NCBI GenBank assembly: GCA_022790685.1
Contig: JAAVXQ010000040.1
Coordinates: 1-25,775 of the forward strand
Direction of reading: 5' to 3'
Length of the DNA: 25,775 bases
DNA from: Clostridia bacterium
GTDB lineage: Bacteria; Bacillota; Clostridia; TANB77; CAG-508
Shown piece after piece: positions 8,575 to 16,701 of this stretch (within the stretch, counting starts at the first letter, position 1; each line of letters opens with the position of its first letter). Under the pieces are notes generated by a model. That model was not told the DNA's origin, ran no database searches, and was given only the letters and a program-made list of their open reading frames with translations. The position numbers and the translations under genes are program-made.

Positions 8575-9276
8575 TTATTTTATAATTTCTTTTATAACTT
8601 CTCCAGAAACAATGAGTCCAGCTACACTAGGTACAAATGAAATACTTGACAAAACTTGTTTTCCATTTTCAATGTAACTACTAGGTTTAATAGGTTCTTC
8701 TTTAGAAAAAACAACTTTGTGTTTTTTTATACCTCTAGATTTTAATTCTTTTCTAAGAATTTTACAAACAGGACATACTGAGGTTTTATAGATATCAGAT
8801 ACTTCAAATTTAGTAGGATCTAATTTATTTCCAGCGCCAGTAGCTGAAATGATTTTTAAGCCAAGCTTATGAGCTTTTTCGATTAATTTAATTTTACTGG
8901 ACATTGTGTCAATAGCATCTACAACATAAGAAAAAGTGCTATCTAATAGATTTTCTTCACCACCATCTATTTCTGAGGGTAAATATGTTTCAACAATGGC
9001 GTTAGGGTTAATATCTAAAATTCTTTGTTTCATTATTTCTGTTTTACTTTTTCCGATAGTTGAATGTAAGGCCATAATTTGCCTATTAATATTTGTTACA
9101 TTTATTTTATCCCAATCTATTAAAACCAAATGACCAATTCCGCTTCTAGCCAGTCCTTCAGCTACATAAGAGCCAACACCGCCAACGCCAAAAATTGCTA
9201 CTTTAGATTTTTTTAACTTTTCTAAATTCTCATTTCCAATAAGTAGTTCAGTTCTTGAAAATTGATTTTTTTCCAT
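8575..9276 (-). CDS. tcdA: tRNA threonylcarbamoyladenosine dehydratase TcdA (E1/ThiF-like)
   Basis: Encodes 233 residues of the E1-like ThiF/MoeB superfamily, TcdA (YgdL/CsdL) branch. The enzyme uses ATP to dehydrate N6-threonylcarbamoyladenosine at tRNA position 37 to its cyclic form. Visible are the nucleotide-binding loop GVGGVGS (30-36), Asp54 in VLIDWD, NRQ (64-66), the DAIDT strand end (120-124), and the TcdA-type C-terminal half with RKELKSRGI and SFVPSVAGLIVSGEVI. The segment before RKEL reads SVCPVC, so it has two cysteines spaced C-x2-C; other Clostridia, as I recall them, have one. It has its own minus-strand promoter and SD (GAGGAG) and is divergent from the pentapeptide-repeat gene. 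Confidence 0.92.
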   Translation of the reverse strand: MEKNQFSRTELLIGNENLEKLKKSKVAIFGVGGVGSYVAEGLARSGIGHLVLIDWDKINVTNINRQIMALHSTIGKSKTEIMKQRILDINPNAIVETYLPSEIDGGEENLLDSTFSYVVDAIDTMSSKIKLIEKAHKLGLKIISATGAGNKLDPTKFEVSDIYKTSVCPVCKILRKELKSRGIKKHKVVFSKEEPIKPSSYIENGKQVLSSISFVPSVAGLIVSGEVIKEIIK

Positions 9277-9307
9277 AAAGAAAAACTCCTCTTAATTAAT
9301 TATAAAA

Positions 9308-9336
9308 ATTATATCAGCAAAATGTAATAAGTTCAA
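9308..9336 (-). promoter_or_regulatory. tcdA promoter
   Basis: On the minus strand TTGAAC (9336-9331), 17-bp spacer, TATAAT (9313-9308), 31 bases before the tcdA start. A weaker plus-strand candidate for the divergent gene is TTGTGT (9346-9351), 18-bp spacer, TATAAT (9370-9375). Confidence 0.8.
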
Positions 9337-9425
9337 GTAAACATTTTGTGTTTAAATATAGAAAAGATATATAATTTAATATATAATAAAAAAGCAATAA
9401 TGAAAATTAGAAAAGAAGGAAAAAA

Positions 9426-10058
9426 ATGAGAATACAAATACCAAATATTGAAGTTTATGAAGTAAATGAAAGCATACAAAATAAGATAAATACCACCGAA
9501 GAAGATATAACAAATATAAAATTTGAGAATGTAGTAGAAACAGTGCAAGGATACAAGCTTGAGTTTAAATCTTGTAAATTTGTAGGATGTATTTGCACAG
9601 ATTCGAAATTTGAACATATGTATTTTACAGATATTATATTTGAAAATTGTGATTTTTCAAATACAGACTTTTCAGAATCTTATTTTAATAGAGTAGAATT
9701 TATAAATTGCAAATTTGTAGGGACTAATTTTATGGTGTCAGTATTTAATAATGTAAAAATAAAAAATAGTAATTTTAGGTATAGCAATTTTTCAATGTCA
9801 AAAATTAAGGAGTTTATACTAGAAGAAAATGATTTAGCAAACTCATATTTTCAAGAATGTGAAATGAAAAATACTTATATAAGTAAAAGTGATTTTATAA
9901 ATACACAATTTTTTAGAACGAAGCTTAATAAAATAGATTTTTCAGATTCTAATATTGAAGGAATAGTGGTAGCCATGGAAGATGTTAAAGGAATGATTGT
10001 ATCTGAATTTCAAGCATTAGAATTATCTAAATTATTAGGAATAAATATAAAAACTTGA
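9426..10058 (+). CDS. Pentapeptide-repeat protein
   Basis: Encodes 210 residues with about 20 pentapeptide units between roughly residues 45 and 175, seen as a five-residue rhythm of aromatic or aliphatic residues (FENCDFSNTDFSESYF; FINCKF; NSNFRYSNFSMSKI). Such repeats fold into a square right-handed beta-helix. The tail GMIVSEFQALELSKLLGI resembles the C-terminal cap of many free-standing pentapeptide proteins, including Qnr-like ones. Qnr/MfpA relatives mimic DNA and protect gyrase, but most family members have no known role and I would not call this a resistance gene. No signal peptide or membrane helix is visible, so it is cytoplasmic. It is transcribed away from tcdA and followed 66 bases later by the DUF308 gene. 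Confidence 0.9.
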   Translation: MRIQIPNIEVYEVNESIQNKINTTEEDITNIKFENVVETVQGYKLEFKSCKFVGCICTDSKFEHMYFTDIIFENCDFSNTDFSESYFNRVEFINCKFVGTNFMVSVFNNVKIKNSNFRYSNFSMSKIKEFILEENDLANSYFQECEMKNTYISKSDFINTQFFRTKLNKIDFSDSNIEGIVVAMEDVKGMIVSEFQALELSKLLGINIKT

Positions 10059-10124
10059 TTTAATAAATAGTTCACAAATGTATGATAGATTTAGAATACT
10101 TTATAAGTATAAGGAGGAATCAAT

Positions 10125-10667
10125 ATGTTTGAGGACGTAGTAAAAAAGTATGAAAAAAATTCAATAGTAATTGCAATTATAATGACTATTTTAGGAGTAT
10201 TTTTATTTGTAAAACCAGTAACATCAATAACAGTTATAGTTAGTTTATTTGGAATAATAACGGTTTTAGATGGTTTACTTCATGTTATTTCATATTTTAG
10301 AACAGAAGAAAGTTTAAGACTAATGAGCTTTGAACTAGTAGAAGGAATAACAGAAGTAATAGTAGGTATATTAATTATTACTGGTGGAAAAACTTTAAGT
10401 ACATTTTTCCCTATAATGATAGGAATTTGGATTATAATAAAAAGTATAATTAAATTTCAAATAGGAATGAATTTAAAATCTGTACCAGACAGTAATTATT
10501 TATTAACAATTATATCTTCAATAATTACATTAATTTTTGGATTTATTGTAATTTTAAATCCATTTTCATCAATAATTGCAGTTACAAGAATAGTAGGAAT
10601 TTATATTGTAGTATATGAAATTATGAACATAATAGAATCAGTACATATGTTAAAAGTTCTTAAATAA
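10125..10667 (+). CDS. DUF308/HdeD-like membrane protein
   Basis: Encodes 180 residues with six hydrophobic helices arranged as three similar helical hairpins, each ending in a Gly-Ile-x-x-hydrophobic segment (ILGVFLFVKP; IVGILIITGG; IFGFIVILNP). The repeated G-x-x-hydrophobic-x-x-P pattern with helix pairs is that of DUF308, the family of HdeD, an acid-stress membrane protein of enteric bacteria. Function in Clostridia is unknown. It starts after a strong AAGGAGGA site and may be co-transcribed with the pentapeptide-repeat gene, as no terminator is seen between them. Downstream lies a repeat-rich stretch, then the two-component genes. Confidence 0.85.
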   Translation: MFEDVVKKYEKNSIVIAIIMTILGVFLFVKPVTSITVIVSLFGIITVLDGLLHVISYFRTEESLRLMSFELVEGITEVIVGILIITGGKTLSTFFPIMIGIWIIIKSIIKFQIGMNLKSVPDSNYLLTIISSIITLIFGFIVILNPFSSIIAVTRIVGIYIVVYEIMNIIESVHMLKVLK

Positions 10668-10714
10668 ATGATGATATTTAACAATCAGTTCATAAAGTTT
10701 ATATATAATTAATT

Positions 10715-10785
10715 AAAATTAGAAGTAGGTAAAATTATTTATAATATAAAAATTCCCTTTTATTTAGATAACTACTTCTAATTTT
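10715..10785. repeat. Long-arm inverted repeat, possible terminator
   Basis: Arms 10715-10728 and 10772-10785 pair perfectly over 14 bp (AAAATTAGAAGTAG and complement) around a 43-base AT-rich loop. The 3' arm ends in TTTT, so it could end transcription of the DUF308 gene. The loop is unusually large for a plain terminator, and the direct repeats described next begin inside its 3' arm. Confidence 0.65.
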
Positions 10786-10961
10786 CTCTATTCTAGGAAT
10801 TTCGTTACTGAAGGTAACGAAAGCTCCGTAGAAGAGAGTTATAGCGAAGCTTTCTCTATTCTAGGAATTTTTCTTAGCTGTGAGAATGAAATGAGCTACA
10901 GATAAGTTATTACTGAAAGTAACGAAAGCTTAAGTAGAAGAGAGTTATAGCGAAGCTTTCT
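10783..10961. repeat. Cluster of direct repeats with internal hairpins
   Basis: A 20-bp sequence (TTTCTCTATTCTAGGAATTT) occurs identically at 10783-10802 and 10851-10870. A unit of about 51 bp occurs at 10805-10855 and 10910-10961 with only a few differences. Each unit carries a GAAAGCT/AGCTTTC pair near its ends (10819-10825 with 10848-10854; 10924-10930 with 10954-10960) and a short TTAC/GTAA hairpin at its start. Between the units CTTAGCTGT and ACAGATAAG can pair with one mismatch (10873-10905). It is less AT-rich than its surroundings. It fills the space before the response regulator, where a promoter should be. I do not recognise the family. Confidence 0.75.
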
Positions 10962-10999
10962 AGTTTTAAGAAAAGCAACAAACATAAAGAGGTGAAAAG

Positions 11000-11680
11000 A
11001 TGTTTAAAATTCTTGTAGTAGAAGATGATAAAAATTTAAGAAAATTAATAGTAACATGTTTAAGAAAAAATGACTATATGCCATTTGAAGCGACAAATGG
11101 AGAAGAAGCATTAGAAGTATTAGATACTACTTACATTGATTTAATAATAAGTGACATTATGATGCCCAAAATGGATGGATATGAACTTACAAAAACCTTA
11201 AGAGAAGCACATTATAATATTCCAATTTTATTAGTAACCGCCAAAAGTGCATTTGAAGATAAAAAGGAAGGTTTTTTATTAGGTGCAGATGACTATATGG
11301 TAAAACCTATAAATATTGATGAAATGATTTTAAGAATACAAGTGCTATTAAGAAGAGCAAAACTCACTAATGAAAAGAAGATACAAATAGATGATTTTTG
11401 CTTAGACTATGATCAATTATTAGTTACAAAAAAAGAAAAAATATATCAGCTTACTCAAAAAGAATTTTATTTACTATACAAATTACTTAGTACACCAAAT
11501 GTTATTTTTACAAGACAAGAGCTTATAGAGGAAATATGGGGATTAGAAAACGAATCAGAATTTAGAACTATAGATGTACATATAAAAAGAATAAGAGAAA
11601 AGTTGCAAGATGTAGATAACTTTGAAATAGCGACTATAAGAGGAATTGGCTATAAAGGAATTGTAAATAGTAAGGGGTAG
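11000..11680 (+). CDS. OmpR/PhoB-family response regulator
   Basis: Encodes 226 residues. The receiver domain (1-120) has the acidic pair in VVEDD, phospho-acceptor Asp52 in ISDIMMPKMDG, Thr80 in LLVTAK and the conserved lysine in YMVKP near 103. Residues about 130-222 form a winged-helix DNA-binding domain with LTQKEFYLL, FTRQELIEEIWG, RTIDVHIKRIREKL and IRGIGYKG. It controls transcription when phosphorylated by the histidine kinase encoded 3 bases downstream. The start follows AGAGGTGA. No clear promoter is seen; the repeat cluster at 10783-10961 occupies the upstream region. The signal and target genes cannot be told; the DUF308 gene before and the antiporter after are only neighbours. Confidence 0.94.
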   Translation: MFKILVVEDDKNLRKLIVTCLRKNDYMPFEATNGEEALEVLDTTYIDLIISDIMMPKMDGYELTKTLREAHYNIPILLVTAKSAFEDKKEGFLLGADDYMVKPINIDEMILRIQVLLRRAKLTNEKKIQIDDFCLDYDQLLVTKKEKIYQLTQKEFYLLYKLLSTPNVIFTRQELIEEIWGLENESEFRTIDVHIKRIREKLQDVDNFEIATIRGIGYKGIVNSKG

Positions 11681-11683
11681 AAT

Positions 11684-12802
11684 ATGAAGTTATTAGAAAG
11701 AGTATTAGGAAAAAGAAAAAGTCTTCAAAGATCTTTAGTAAAAGACTTATTAATTTCTTTATTAGTAGTTAGTATAATAGCTGTAATAGGATTTTATTTT
11801 TTAGTAAATAATTCTATAAATTTAAAATTAGATACTATAAATATAAATAAAAAAGAAGATGCCCTAGAAATACTAAATATAATAAGAAGAAGCTTAGCAA
11901 TAACGGCAATAACAGTTATTCTAATAAGTGGAATTTTTATGAAACTTGTAGCTGCAAAAATATTAAAACCAATAAATCAACTAAAAGATGCTACAAAAAA
12001 AGTAGCAGCAGGTGACTTTTCAGTAGAACTAGAAACAGAGAGAAAAGATGAAATAGGTGATTTAACTCATGATTTTAATAAAATGGTAAAAGGATTATCT
12101 AGTATTGAATGCTTGCAAAAAGACTTTATAAATAATGTATCACATGAAATAAAAACTCCAATAACTTCAGTACAAGGATTTGCTAAACTATTAGATGATG
12201 ATTCTTTAAATGAAGAAGAAAGAAAAGAGTATATATCAATTATTATTGAAGAATCAGATAGATTATTAAATATTTCTACTAATATTCTTAAATTATCTAA
12301 GCTTCAAAATCAAGAAAGGCTGGTTAATAAAGAAGAAATTGAAGTTTCTGAGCAAATAAGAAAAGTAATTAGTATATTAGAACCAAAATGGAAAGAAAGA
12401 AATTTAAAATTTAATGTTAATTTGCAAGATGTTATTTATTATGGAGATGCAGATTTAACTTTTCAAGTATGGATGAATTTAATAGATAATGCTATAAAAT
12501 TTTCAGAGGAGAATTCTCATATAGATATAAAAGTAAAAAAGGAAAAAGATGCAGTATTAATAGTAATAAAAGACTATGGTATAGGTATGGATGAAAAAGA
12601 AAAAGAAAAGATATTTGATAGATTTTATCAAATTGATAAATCACATTCTGAAAAGGGAAGTGGTTTAGGATTAGCGATTGTTAAAAGAATTATAGAATTA
12701 TCTAGTGGAAACATTAATATTGAAAGTCAAAAAGGAAAAGGAACTAGTATTACTGTAAAACTTCCTATAGAAACAGAAAATAATAAAATTGTTATAAAAT
12801 AA
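11684..12802 (+). CDS. Membrane sensor histidine kinase
   Basis: Encodes 372 residues. Two membrane helices (about 22-42 and 70-90) enclose an outer loop of only some 27 residues, too small for a classical sensing domain, so the signal is probably sensed in or at the membrane or through a partner. Then follow a HAMP linker (about 87-140), the dimerisation domain with phospho-acceptor His154 in NVSHEIKTPI, and the ATP-binding domain with N box NLIDNAIKFS, G1 DYGIGMD, F box region FDRFYQ and G2 GSGLGLAIV. It phosphorylates the response regulator whose stop codon is 3 bases upstream; its Shine-Dalgarno site (AAGGGG) lies within that gene's end. A terminator follows. Confidence 0.94.
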   Translation: MKLLERVLGKRKSLQRSLVKDLLISLLVVSIIAVIGFYFLVNNSINLKLDTININKKEDALEILNIIRRSLAITAITVILISGIFMKLVAAKILKPINQLKDATKKVAAGDFSVELETERKDEIGDLTHDFNKMVKGLSSIECLQKDFINNVSHEIKTPITSVQGFAKLLDDDSLNEEERKEYISIIIEESDRLLNISTNILKLSKLQNQERLVNKEEIEVSEQIRKVISILEPKWKERNLKFNVNLQDVIYYGDADLTFQVWMNLIDNAIKFSEENSHIDIKVKKEKDAVLIVIKDYGIGMDEKEKEKIFDRFYQIDKSHSEKGSGLGLAIVKRIIELSSGNINIESQKGKGTSITVKLPIETENNKIVIK

Positions 12803-12811
12803 GTAAAAATT

Positions 12812-12851
12812 TCTGGTTGTTATTTTAAAATAAAACAATCAGATTTTTTTT
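12812..12851 (+). terminator. Terminator of the two-component operon
   Basis: Arms 12812-12821 and 12834-12843 pair over 10 bp (one G-U), followed by eight T. Confidence 0.85.
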
Positions 12852-12925
12852 ATAGTTAAAATATAATAATTATGGAATAAAACTTTAAATACATAAATAA
12901 AATAATTAAAAGAGGTGACTTTTTT

Positions 12926-13903
12926 ATGATACTCGAAGTTTTTTTGATAATTATTGGATTTTTTTTACTTATAAAAGGAGCAGATTACTTAGTAGAAGGT
13001 GCTTCAAAAATAGCTAAGAAGTTTTATATTCCAGAAATAATCATAGGACTTACAATTGTTTCTATGGGAACTTCTATGCCAGAACTATTTGTTAGTACTA
13101 CTTCTGCGTTAGAAGGATATTCTGATATAGCTATAGGAAATGTGCTAGGAAGTAATATTTGCAATTTATTACTAATACTAGGTGTATCCGCAATTATAAG
13201 ACAAATAGAATTTAAAAAAGAAACAAGAGTTATAGAGATACCATCAATGCTTGCTATAACAGTAATATTTTCGATTTTCTGTAATAGTAATAAAATTATA
13301 GATAGAGCAGAAGCAAGTATTTTAATTGCAATGTTTGTTGTATTTTTATGTTATACAATATGGATTAGCATAAAAGAAAAAAATATTAAAAATAGTAGTA
13401 TAAAGGAAAATAGTGGGCAAGCAGAAAATATAAATTTTATCAGAAATATAGTATTTGTAATATTGGGAATTATAGCCTTGAAATTTGGAGGAGATTTAGT
13501 AGTAGAGAATGTAAAAAAAGTAGCTTTACTACTTAACATTAGTGAAAAAATCATAAGTGTTACTATAGTTGCGTTAGGAACAAGTCTTCCTGAATTAGTT
13601 ACAAGTGTTATGGCACAAATAAGGGGAGACTCAGATATAGCAGTAGGAAATATCATAGGTTCTAATATATATAATATATTATTTATAGTTGGTGTATCAG
13701 GTGCTATAACACCAATTTCTTATAGTATAAGCTATAATGTTGAAATAATTATTTTAATTATTTCAACATTATTATTAGGAATTTTTCCTATAATTACTCC
13801 AAAAGGAAAAATGACAAAATCAAATGGATTTATTTACTTATTTATGTATATATTGTATATGATAATAATAACTCATAATGGAAATATACCTATAAATATA
13901 TAA
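12926..13903 (+). CDS. Calcium/sodium antiporter (CaCA family, YrbG type)
   Basis: Encodes 325 residues with about ten membrane helices in two inverted halves. Each half has the alpha-repeat that forms the ion site: GLTIVSMGTSMPEL to GNVLGSNICN (41-80) and SVTIVALGTSLPEL to GNIIGSNIYN (211-250). These G-T-S-x-P-E and G-S-N motifs define the Ca2+/cation exchanger family; bacterial members of this size usually exchange Ca2+ for Na+ or H+. A hydrophilic loop (about 150-170) separates the halves, as expected. It starts after AGAGGTGAC and is set off from the two-component operon by a terminator, so it probably has its own promoter; none stands out in 12853-12925. Confidence 0.93.
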   Translation: MILEVFLIIIGFFLLIKGADYLVEGASKIAKKFYIPEIIIGLTIVSMGTSMPELFVSTTSALEGYSDIAIGNVLGSNICNLLLILGVSAIIRQIEFKKETRVIEIPSMLAITVIFSIFCNSNKIIDRAEASILIAMFVVFLCYTIWISIKEKNIKNSSIKENSGQAENINFIRNIVFVILGIIALKFGGDLVVENVKKVALLLNISEKIISVTIVALGTSLPELVTSVMAQIRGDSDIAVGNIIGSNIYNILFIVGVSGAITPISYSISYNVEIIILIISTLLLGIFPIITPKGKMTKSNGFIYLFMYILYMIIITHNGNIPINI

Positions 13904-13960
13904 ACCAAGTATAGTAAAATTAGATTTTTATTAGTAAATATAGAAAATATAAGATGTGTG

Positions 13961-13969
13961 TGCTATAAT
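13961..13969 (+). promoter_or_regulatory. Extended -10 promoter of the AI-2E-family gene
   Basis: TGCTATAAT is an extended -10 element (TG-N-TATAAT) 27 bases before the start at 13997. No good -35 box is seen at the right distance, which fits an extended -10 promoter. Confidence 0.55.
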
Positions 13970-13996
13970 AGAGGTAATTTTTAAAAGAAGGAATAT

Positions 13997-15151
13997 ATGT
14001 ATATGAATATGGATAAAGAAAATATGAAAAAAATAATTAAGATAATATTAATAGCAATACTTTTTTACTGGATACTTCAAAATGTTTTTGTAGCAATTAA
14101 TTTTTTTAGTAAAATTATAGACATTTTATTTCCATTTATAGTGGGAGCATGTATAGCTTTTATTATAAATATACCAATGCAGTTTTTTGAAAAAAAGTTT
14201 ACTAAAATAGATAAAAAGGGAAATAAAGTAAAATTTAAATTTGCAAGACCACTTGCTTTGATTTTGTCAATAGCATTAATAATAGGAATAATAGCATTAA
14301 TAATAGGGGTAGTAATTCCAGAACTATTTAATGTCTTAAAAATACTTATAGGATATATTCCTGAGCTTGCAAATAATATAAAAGACTTTGCAATAGAAAT
14401 TACAGAAAAATACCCTGATATAAATGAACAGATAATGAATACCAACATAGATTTAGAAGAAGCTTCAAAAGATGCAATAACTTTTATTACTAATTTAAGT
14501 GGAAATATAATTATGTCATCTATAAATATTGTAAGTAACATCATAAATTTTGTGGTAAATTTAATAATTTCAGTGATTTTTGCAATTTACATTTTATTTA
14601 GTAAAGAAAAACTTCTAAGGCAATCTAAAAAGCTTATATGTGCATATATAAGTGAAGAAAAAGCAAATTATGTATTCAAGATTTCAAAGCTGTCTAATAC
14701 AACTTTTTATAATTTTATAAAAGGTCAATGTACAGAAGCTGTGATTTTAGGTGTATTATGTGCAATTGGAATGTTAATTTTACAAATTCCATATGCAGTA
14801 ACTATAGGAATATTAATAGCTTTTACAGCATTAATTCCAATAGTTGGAGCATTTATTGGAATTGTAATAGGAACAATATTAATTCTTTCTATAGAACCAG
14901 TAAAGGCACTTGTTTTCATAATTTTTATATTAATTTTACAGCAATTAGAAAATAATATAATATATCCTAAAGTAGTAGGAAAATCAGTAGGCCTTCCAGG
15001 AATATGGGTATTGCTTGCAGTTACTGTTGGAGGAAGTTTAGCTGGAATTGTAGGAATGATAATAGGACTTCCCGTAGCTTCTGTGATATATACTATAATA
15101 AGAGATGAAACAAATGACAGATTAGAGAAGAAAAATATAAAAATTGTATAA
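13997..15151 (+). CDS. AI-2E family transporter (PF01594 type)
   Basis: Encodes 384 residues with about eight membrane helices and a central soluble segment with TM-flanking amphipathic helices, the layout of the AI-2E/PerM/YtvI family. The C-terminal signature is clear: a helix pair with ALIPIVGAFIGIVIG, then LENNIIYPKVVGKSVGLPGIWVLLAVTVGG and GLPVASVIYTI. Members have been linked to autoinducer-2 export or to Na+/H+ exchange; the substrate here is unknown. ATG codons at 13997 and 14003 both fit the upstream AAGAAGGA; the second gives the more usual spacing. It stands alone, with a weak AT-rich hairpin plus a T run after it. Confidence 0.88.
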   Translation: MYMNMDKENMKKIIKIILIAILFYWILQNVFVAINFFSKIIDILFPFIVGACIAFIINIPMQFFEKKFTKIDKKGNKVKFKFARPLALILSIALIIGIIALIIGVVIPELFNVLKILIGYIPELANNIKDFAIEITEKYPDINEQIMNTNIDLEEASKDAITFITNLSGNIIMSSINIVSNIINFVVNLIISVIFAIYILFSKEKLLRQSKKLICAYISEEKANYVFKISKLSNTTFYNFIKGQCTEAVILGVLCAIGMLILQIPYAVTIGILIAFTALIPIVGAFIGIVIGTILILSIEPVKALVFIIFILILQQLENNIIYPKVVGKSVGLPGIWVLLAVTVGGSLAGIVGMIIGLPVASVIYTIIRDETNDRLEKKNIKIV

Positions 15152-15163
15152 ATAAAATAGTAC

Positions 15164-15189
15164 AATAATAAGAAAAATATTATTTTTTT
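15164..15189 (+). terminator. Weak terminator after the AI-2E-family gene
   Basis: Seven-bp A/T-only arms (15164-15170 and 15178-15184) followed by a T run. The stem is weak, so confidence is low. Confidence 0.45.
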
Positions 15190-15333
15190 ATGAGAAATAC
15201 AAGAATATTAATTTTAATAAAATCTTAATAAAATATAAATAATTGTTTAATAAGTATGTGATATTAATATATTAGATTTAATAAATAACAAAATTTATTT
15301 AAAGTGTATTAAATAAATTTTTAGGAGGACCGA

Positions 15334-15918
15334 ATGAAAAAGATATATATTTTAATGTCACATACAGGAACAGCTTTATCAAATTTAATAAAATTATATA
15401 CAAAAAATGAATATACTCATGTATCAATTTCTTTAGATGAAAATCTAAATGAATTATATTCTTTTGGAAGGCTAAATCCTTATAATCCTTTTATAGGTGG
15501 ATTTGTTCATGAAAAAATAAATAGTGGAACATATAAAAGGTTTAAAAATACAACTTCTGTGTTATATTCTGTCGATGTTGAAGATGAAGTATATTATAAG
15601 GTAAAAAAAGAGATAAAAGATATTGAGAAAAATAAAGATTTATATGATTTTAATATACTAGGATTGTTTTGTGTAGCAATTAATAAAAAGATTTCAAGAG
15701 ATACAGCCTTCTATTGTGCGGAATTTGTAAGATATGTATTAGAAGAAGGTGGAATAAAGCTTAATTTACCAGAATTAATAAAACCAGAAGATTTTAAAAA
15801 ATTAGAAAATAAAAAATTAATTTATAAAGGATTACTTAGAGATTTTGAAAATAAAAATAATATTTATATAAATAAAAATCAAAATGGATTAATATTAATA
15901 AATAAAAGTGTTGCATAA
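15334..15918 (+). CDS. Permuted NlpC/P60-like (YiiX-type) putative cysteine hydrolase
   Basis: Encodes 194 residues without signal peptide. The N-terminal strand is followed by EYTHVSIS (His29) and, late in the domain, FYCAEFV (Cys128). His before Cys is the circularly permuted order of YiiX/YebB-like NlpC/P60 relatives (papain fold), where His comes near the start and the nucleophile Cys leads a helix in an x-x-C-x-E/S-F-V context. Relatives are amidases, lipases or transferases acting on the cell wall or lipids; no substrate can be assigned. The tail (about 165-194) is asparagine- and lysine-rich. It starts after AGGAGGACC. It is the last host-like gene before the G+C-richer units. Confidence 0.75.
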   Translation: MKKIYILMSHTGTALSNLIKLYTKNEYTHVSISLDENLNELYSFGRLNPYNPFIGGFVHEKINSGTYKRFKNTTSVLYSVDVEDEVYYKVKKEIKDIEKNKDLYDFNILGLFCVAINKKISRDTAFYCAEFVRYVLEEGGIKLNLPELIKPEDFKKLENKKLIYKGLLRDFENKNNIYINKNQNGLILINKSVA

Positions 15919-15928
15919 AATAGAATAT

Positions 15929-15967
15929 AAAAAAGCCAAGCCCATTGTCAGTTACGACAATGGGCTT
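15929..15967 (-). terminator. Terminator of the minus-strand gene at 16001
   Basis: Perfect 12-bp arms 15938-15949 and 15956-15967 (AAGCCCATTGTC and complement) with a 6-nt loop; on the minus strand it is followed by GGCTTTTTTAT. The plus-strand side has no T run, so it is oriented for the minus-strand gene. Confidence 0.88.
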
Positions 15968-16000
15968 AAAAGAACACTACACATTTAAGTAAATCTAATT

Positions 16001-16471
16001 TTATTTCAAATATTTCTCAATAAGATCATCCATTTGATCTATTGCAGAGCGAGTGGCTTCTTGTTCTTTCAGAGTTTGCTCGAGCATAGCTTTATGATGC
16101 CCAAGCATACTCTCAATCTGTGAAACATCGCTTTCATATTGTCCCCTGGGAATCTGACGAAGAATGTCCTCAAAGTAATCGATAATGGCTTTTTCATACA
16201 AAATATCATTATCAAGCATTACCAAGAGGCATTTTCTTTCAGCATTCATAGAGAGCATAGCCAAATAGCCGGGTTGAGATTCGAGCTCTTCTGCATTGAA
16301 TTCCTGGAAACCAAATTGCTCATAGCTTGAGACAAGGTTCAGGTTTTCATTGCTGACAGAAGAACTATTTACGGCAAAGACTATAAGAAGCGTTGCAAAC
16401 ACTCCTGTAACAAAAGCGATTATGATGTGGAACCAGTTTTTCTTTGCGGGACTGCTAGATTTCATATTCAT
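16001..16471 (-). CDS. Membrane-anchored coiled-coil protein, unknown (cassette 1)
   Basis: Encodes 156 residues I do not recognise. A short basic cytoplasmic end is followed by one membrane helix (about 14-34), so most of the protein should face outside (N-in, C-out). Residues about 35-155 are acidic, glutamate- and glutamine-rich and mostly helical, ending in a likely coiled coil (QIESMLGHHKAMLEQTLKEQ). The start at 16471 follows GAGGA at 7 bases; an ATG two codons later is also possible. Base composition is clearly richer in G+C than neighbouring genes and arginine uses CGT and AGG as well as AGA, suggesting transfer. It has its own promoter (16587-16614) and terminator and lies just upstream of, and divergent from, rplM. 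Confidence 0.72.
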   Translation of the reverse strand: MNMKSSSPAKKNWFHIIIAFVTGVFATLLIVFAVNSSSVSNENLNLVSSYEQFGFQEFNAEELESQPGYLAMLSMNAERKCLLVMLDNDILYEKAIIDYFEDILRQIPRGQYESDVSQIESMLGHHKAMLEQTLKEQEATRSAIDQMDDLIEKYLK

Positions 16472-16586
16472 TGATTTTTCCTCGTGTTTTCTTTAGAATC
16501 TGTGCTTTGGTTGATAGTTGAAAGAGAAATAAAAGAAAAATGTGTGTGTTCTTGTTAACCGCTATACGGCTGTAAAATGAATACTC

Positions 16587-16614
16587 ATTATAAAGTTTAA
16601 CATAATTTTTCCAA
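16587..16614 (-). promoter_or_regulatory. Promoter of cassette 1
   Basis: On the minus strand TTGGAA (16614-16609), 16-bp spacer, TATAAT (16592-16587). It leaves a leader of about 110 bases before the start at 16471. It is divergent from the rplM promoter, with only 26 bases between the two -35 boxes. Confidence 0.75.
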
Positions 16615-16640
16615 AAAAGCAACTTTTTTTAATATATCAC

Positions 16641-16669
16641 TTGACTTTTACAGATTTTTGTATTAGAAT
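16641..16669 (+). promoter_or_regulatory. rplM-rpsI promoter
   Basis: TTGACT (16641-16646), 17-bp spacer, TAGAAT (16664-16669). Transcription would start near 16676, giving a leader of about 105 bases before rplM. Confidence 0.85.
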
Positions 16670-16701
16670 AATTAAGCATTATGTAAGTATGTAAATTTAT
16701 T

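Noticed and set aside
9426..10058. Quinolone-resistance (Qnr) gene
   Set aside because: Shares the pentapeptide fold and tail type, but this is common to many unrelated proteins; the sequence alone does not support a resistance call.
10783..10961. CRISPR array
   Set aside because: Only two unlike repeat types with two copies each, no regular repeat-spacer spacing and no cas genes.
14725..15165. Minus-strand 146-codon frame over the AI-2E-family gene
   Set aside because: Antisense shadow of a membrane-protein gene, with no ribosome site; the plus-strand gene has full family motifs.
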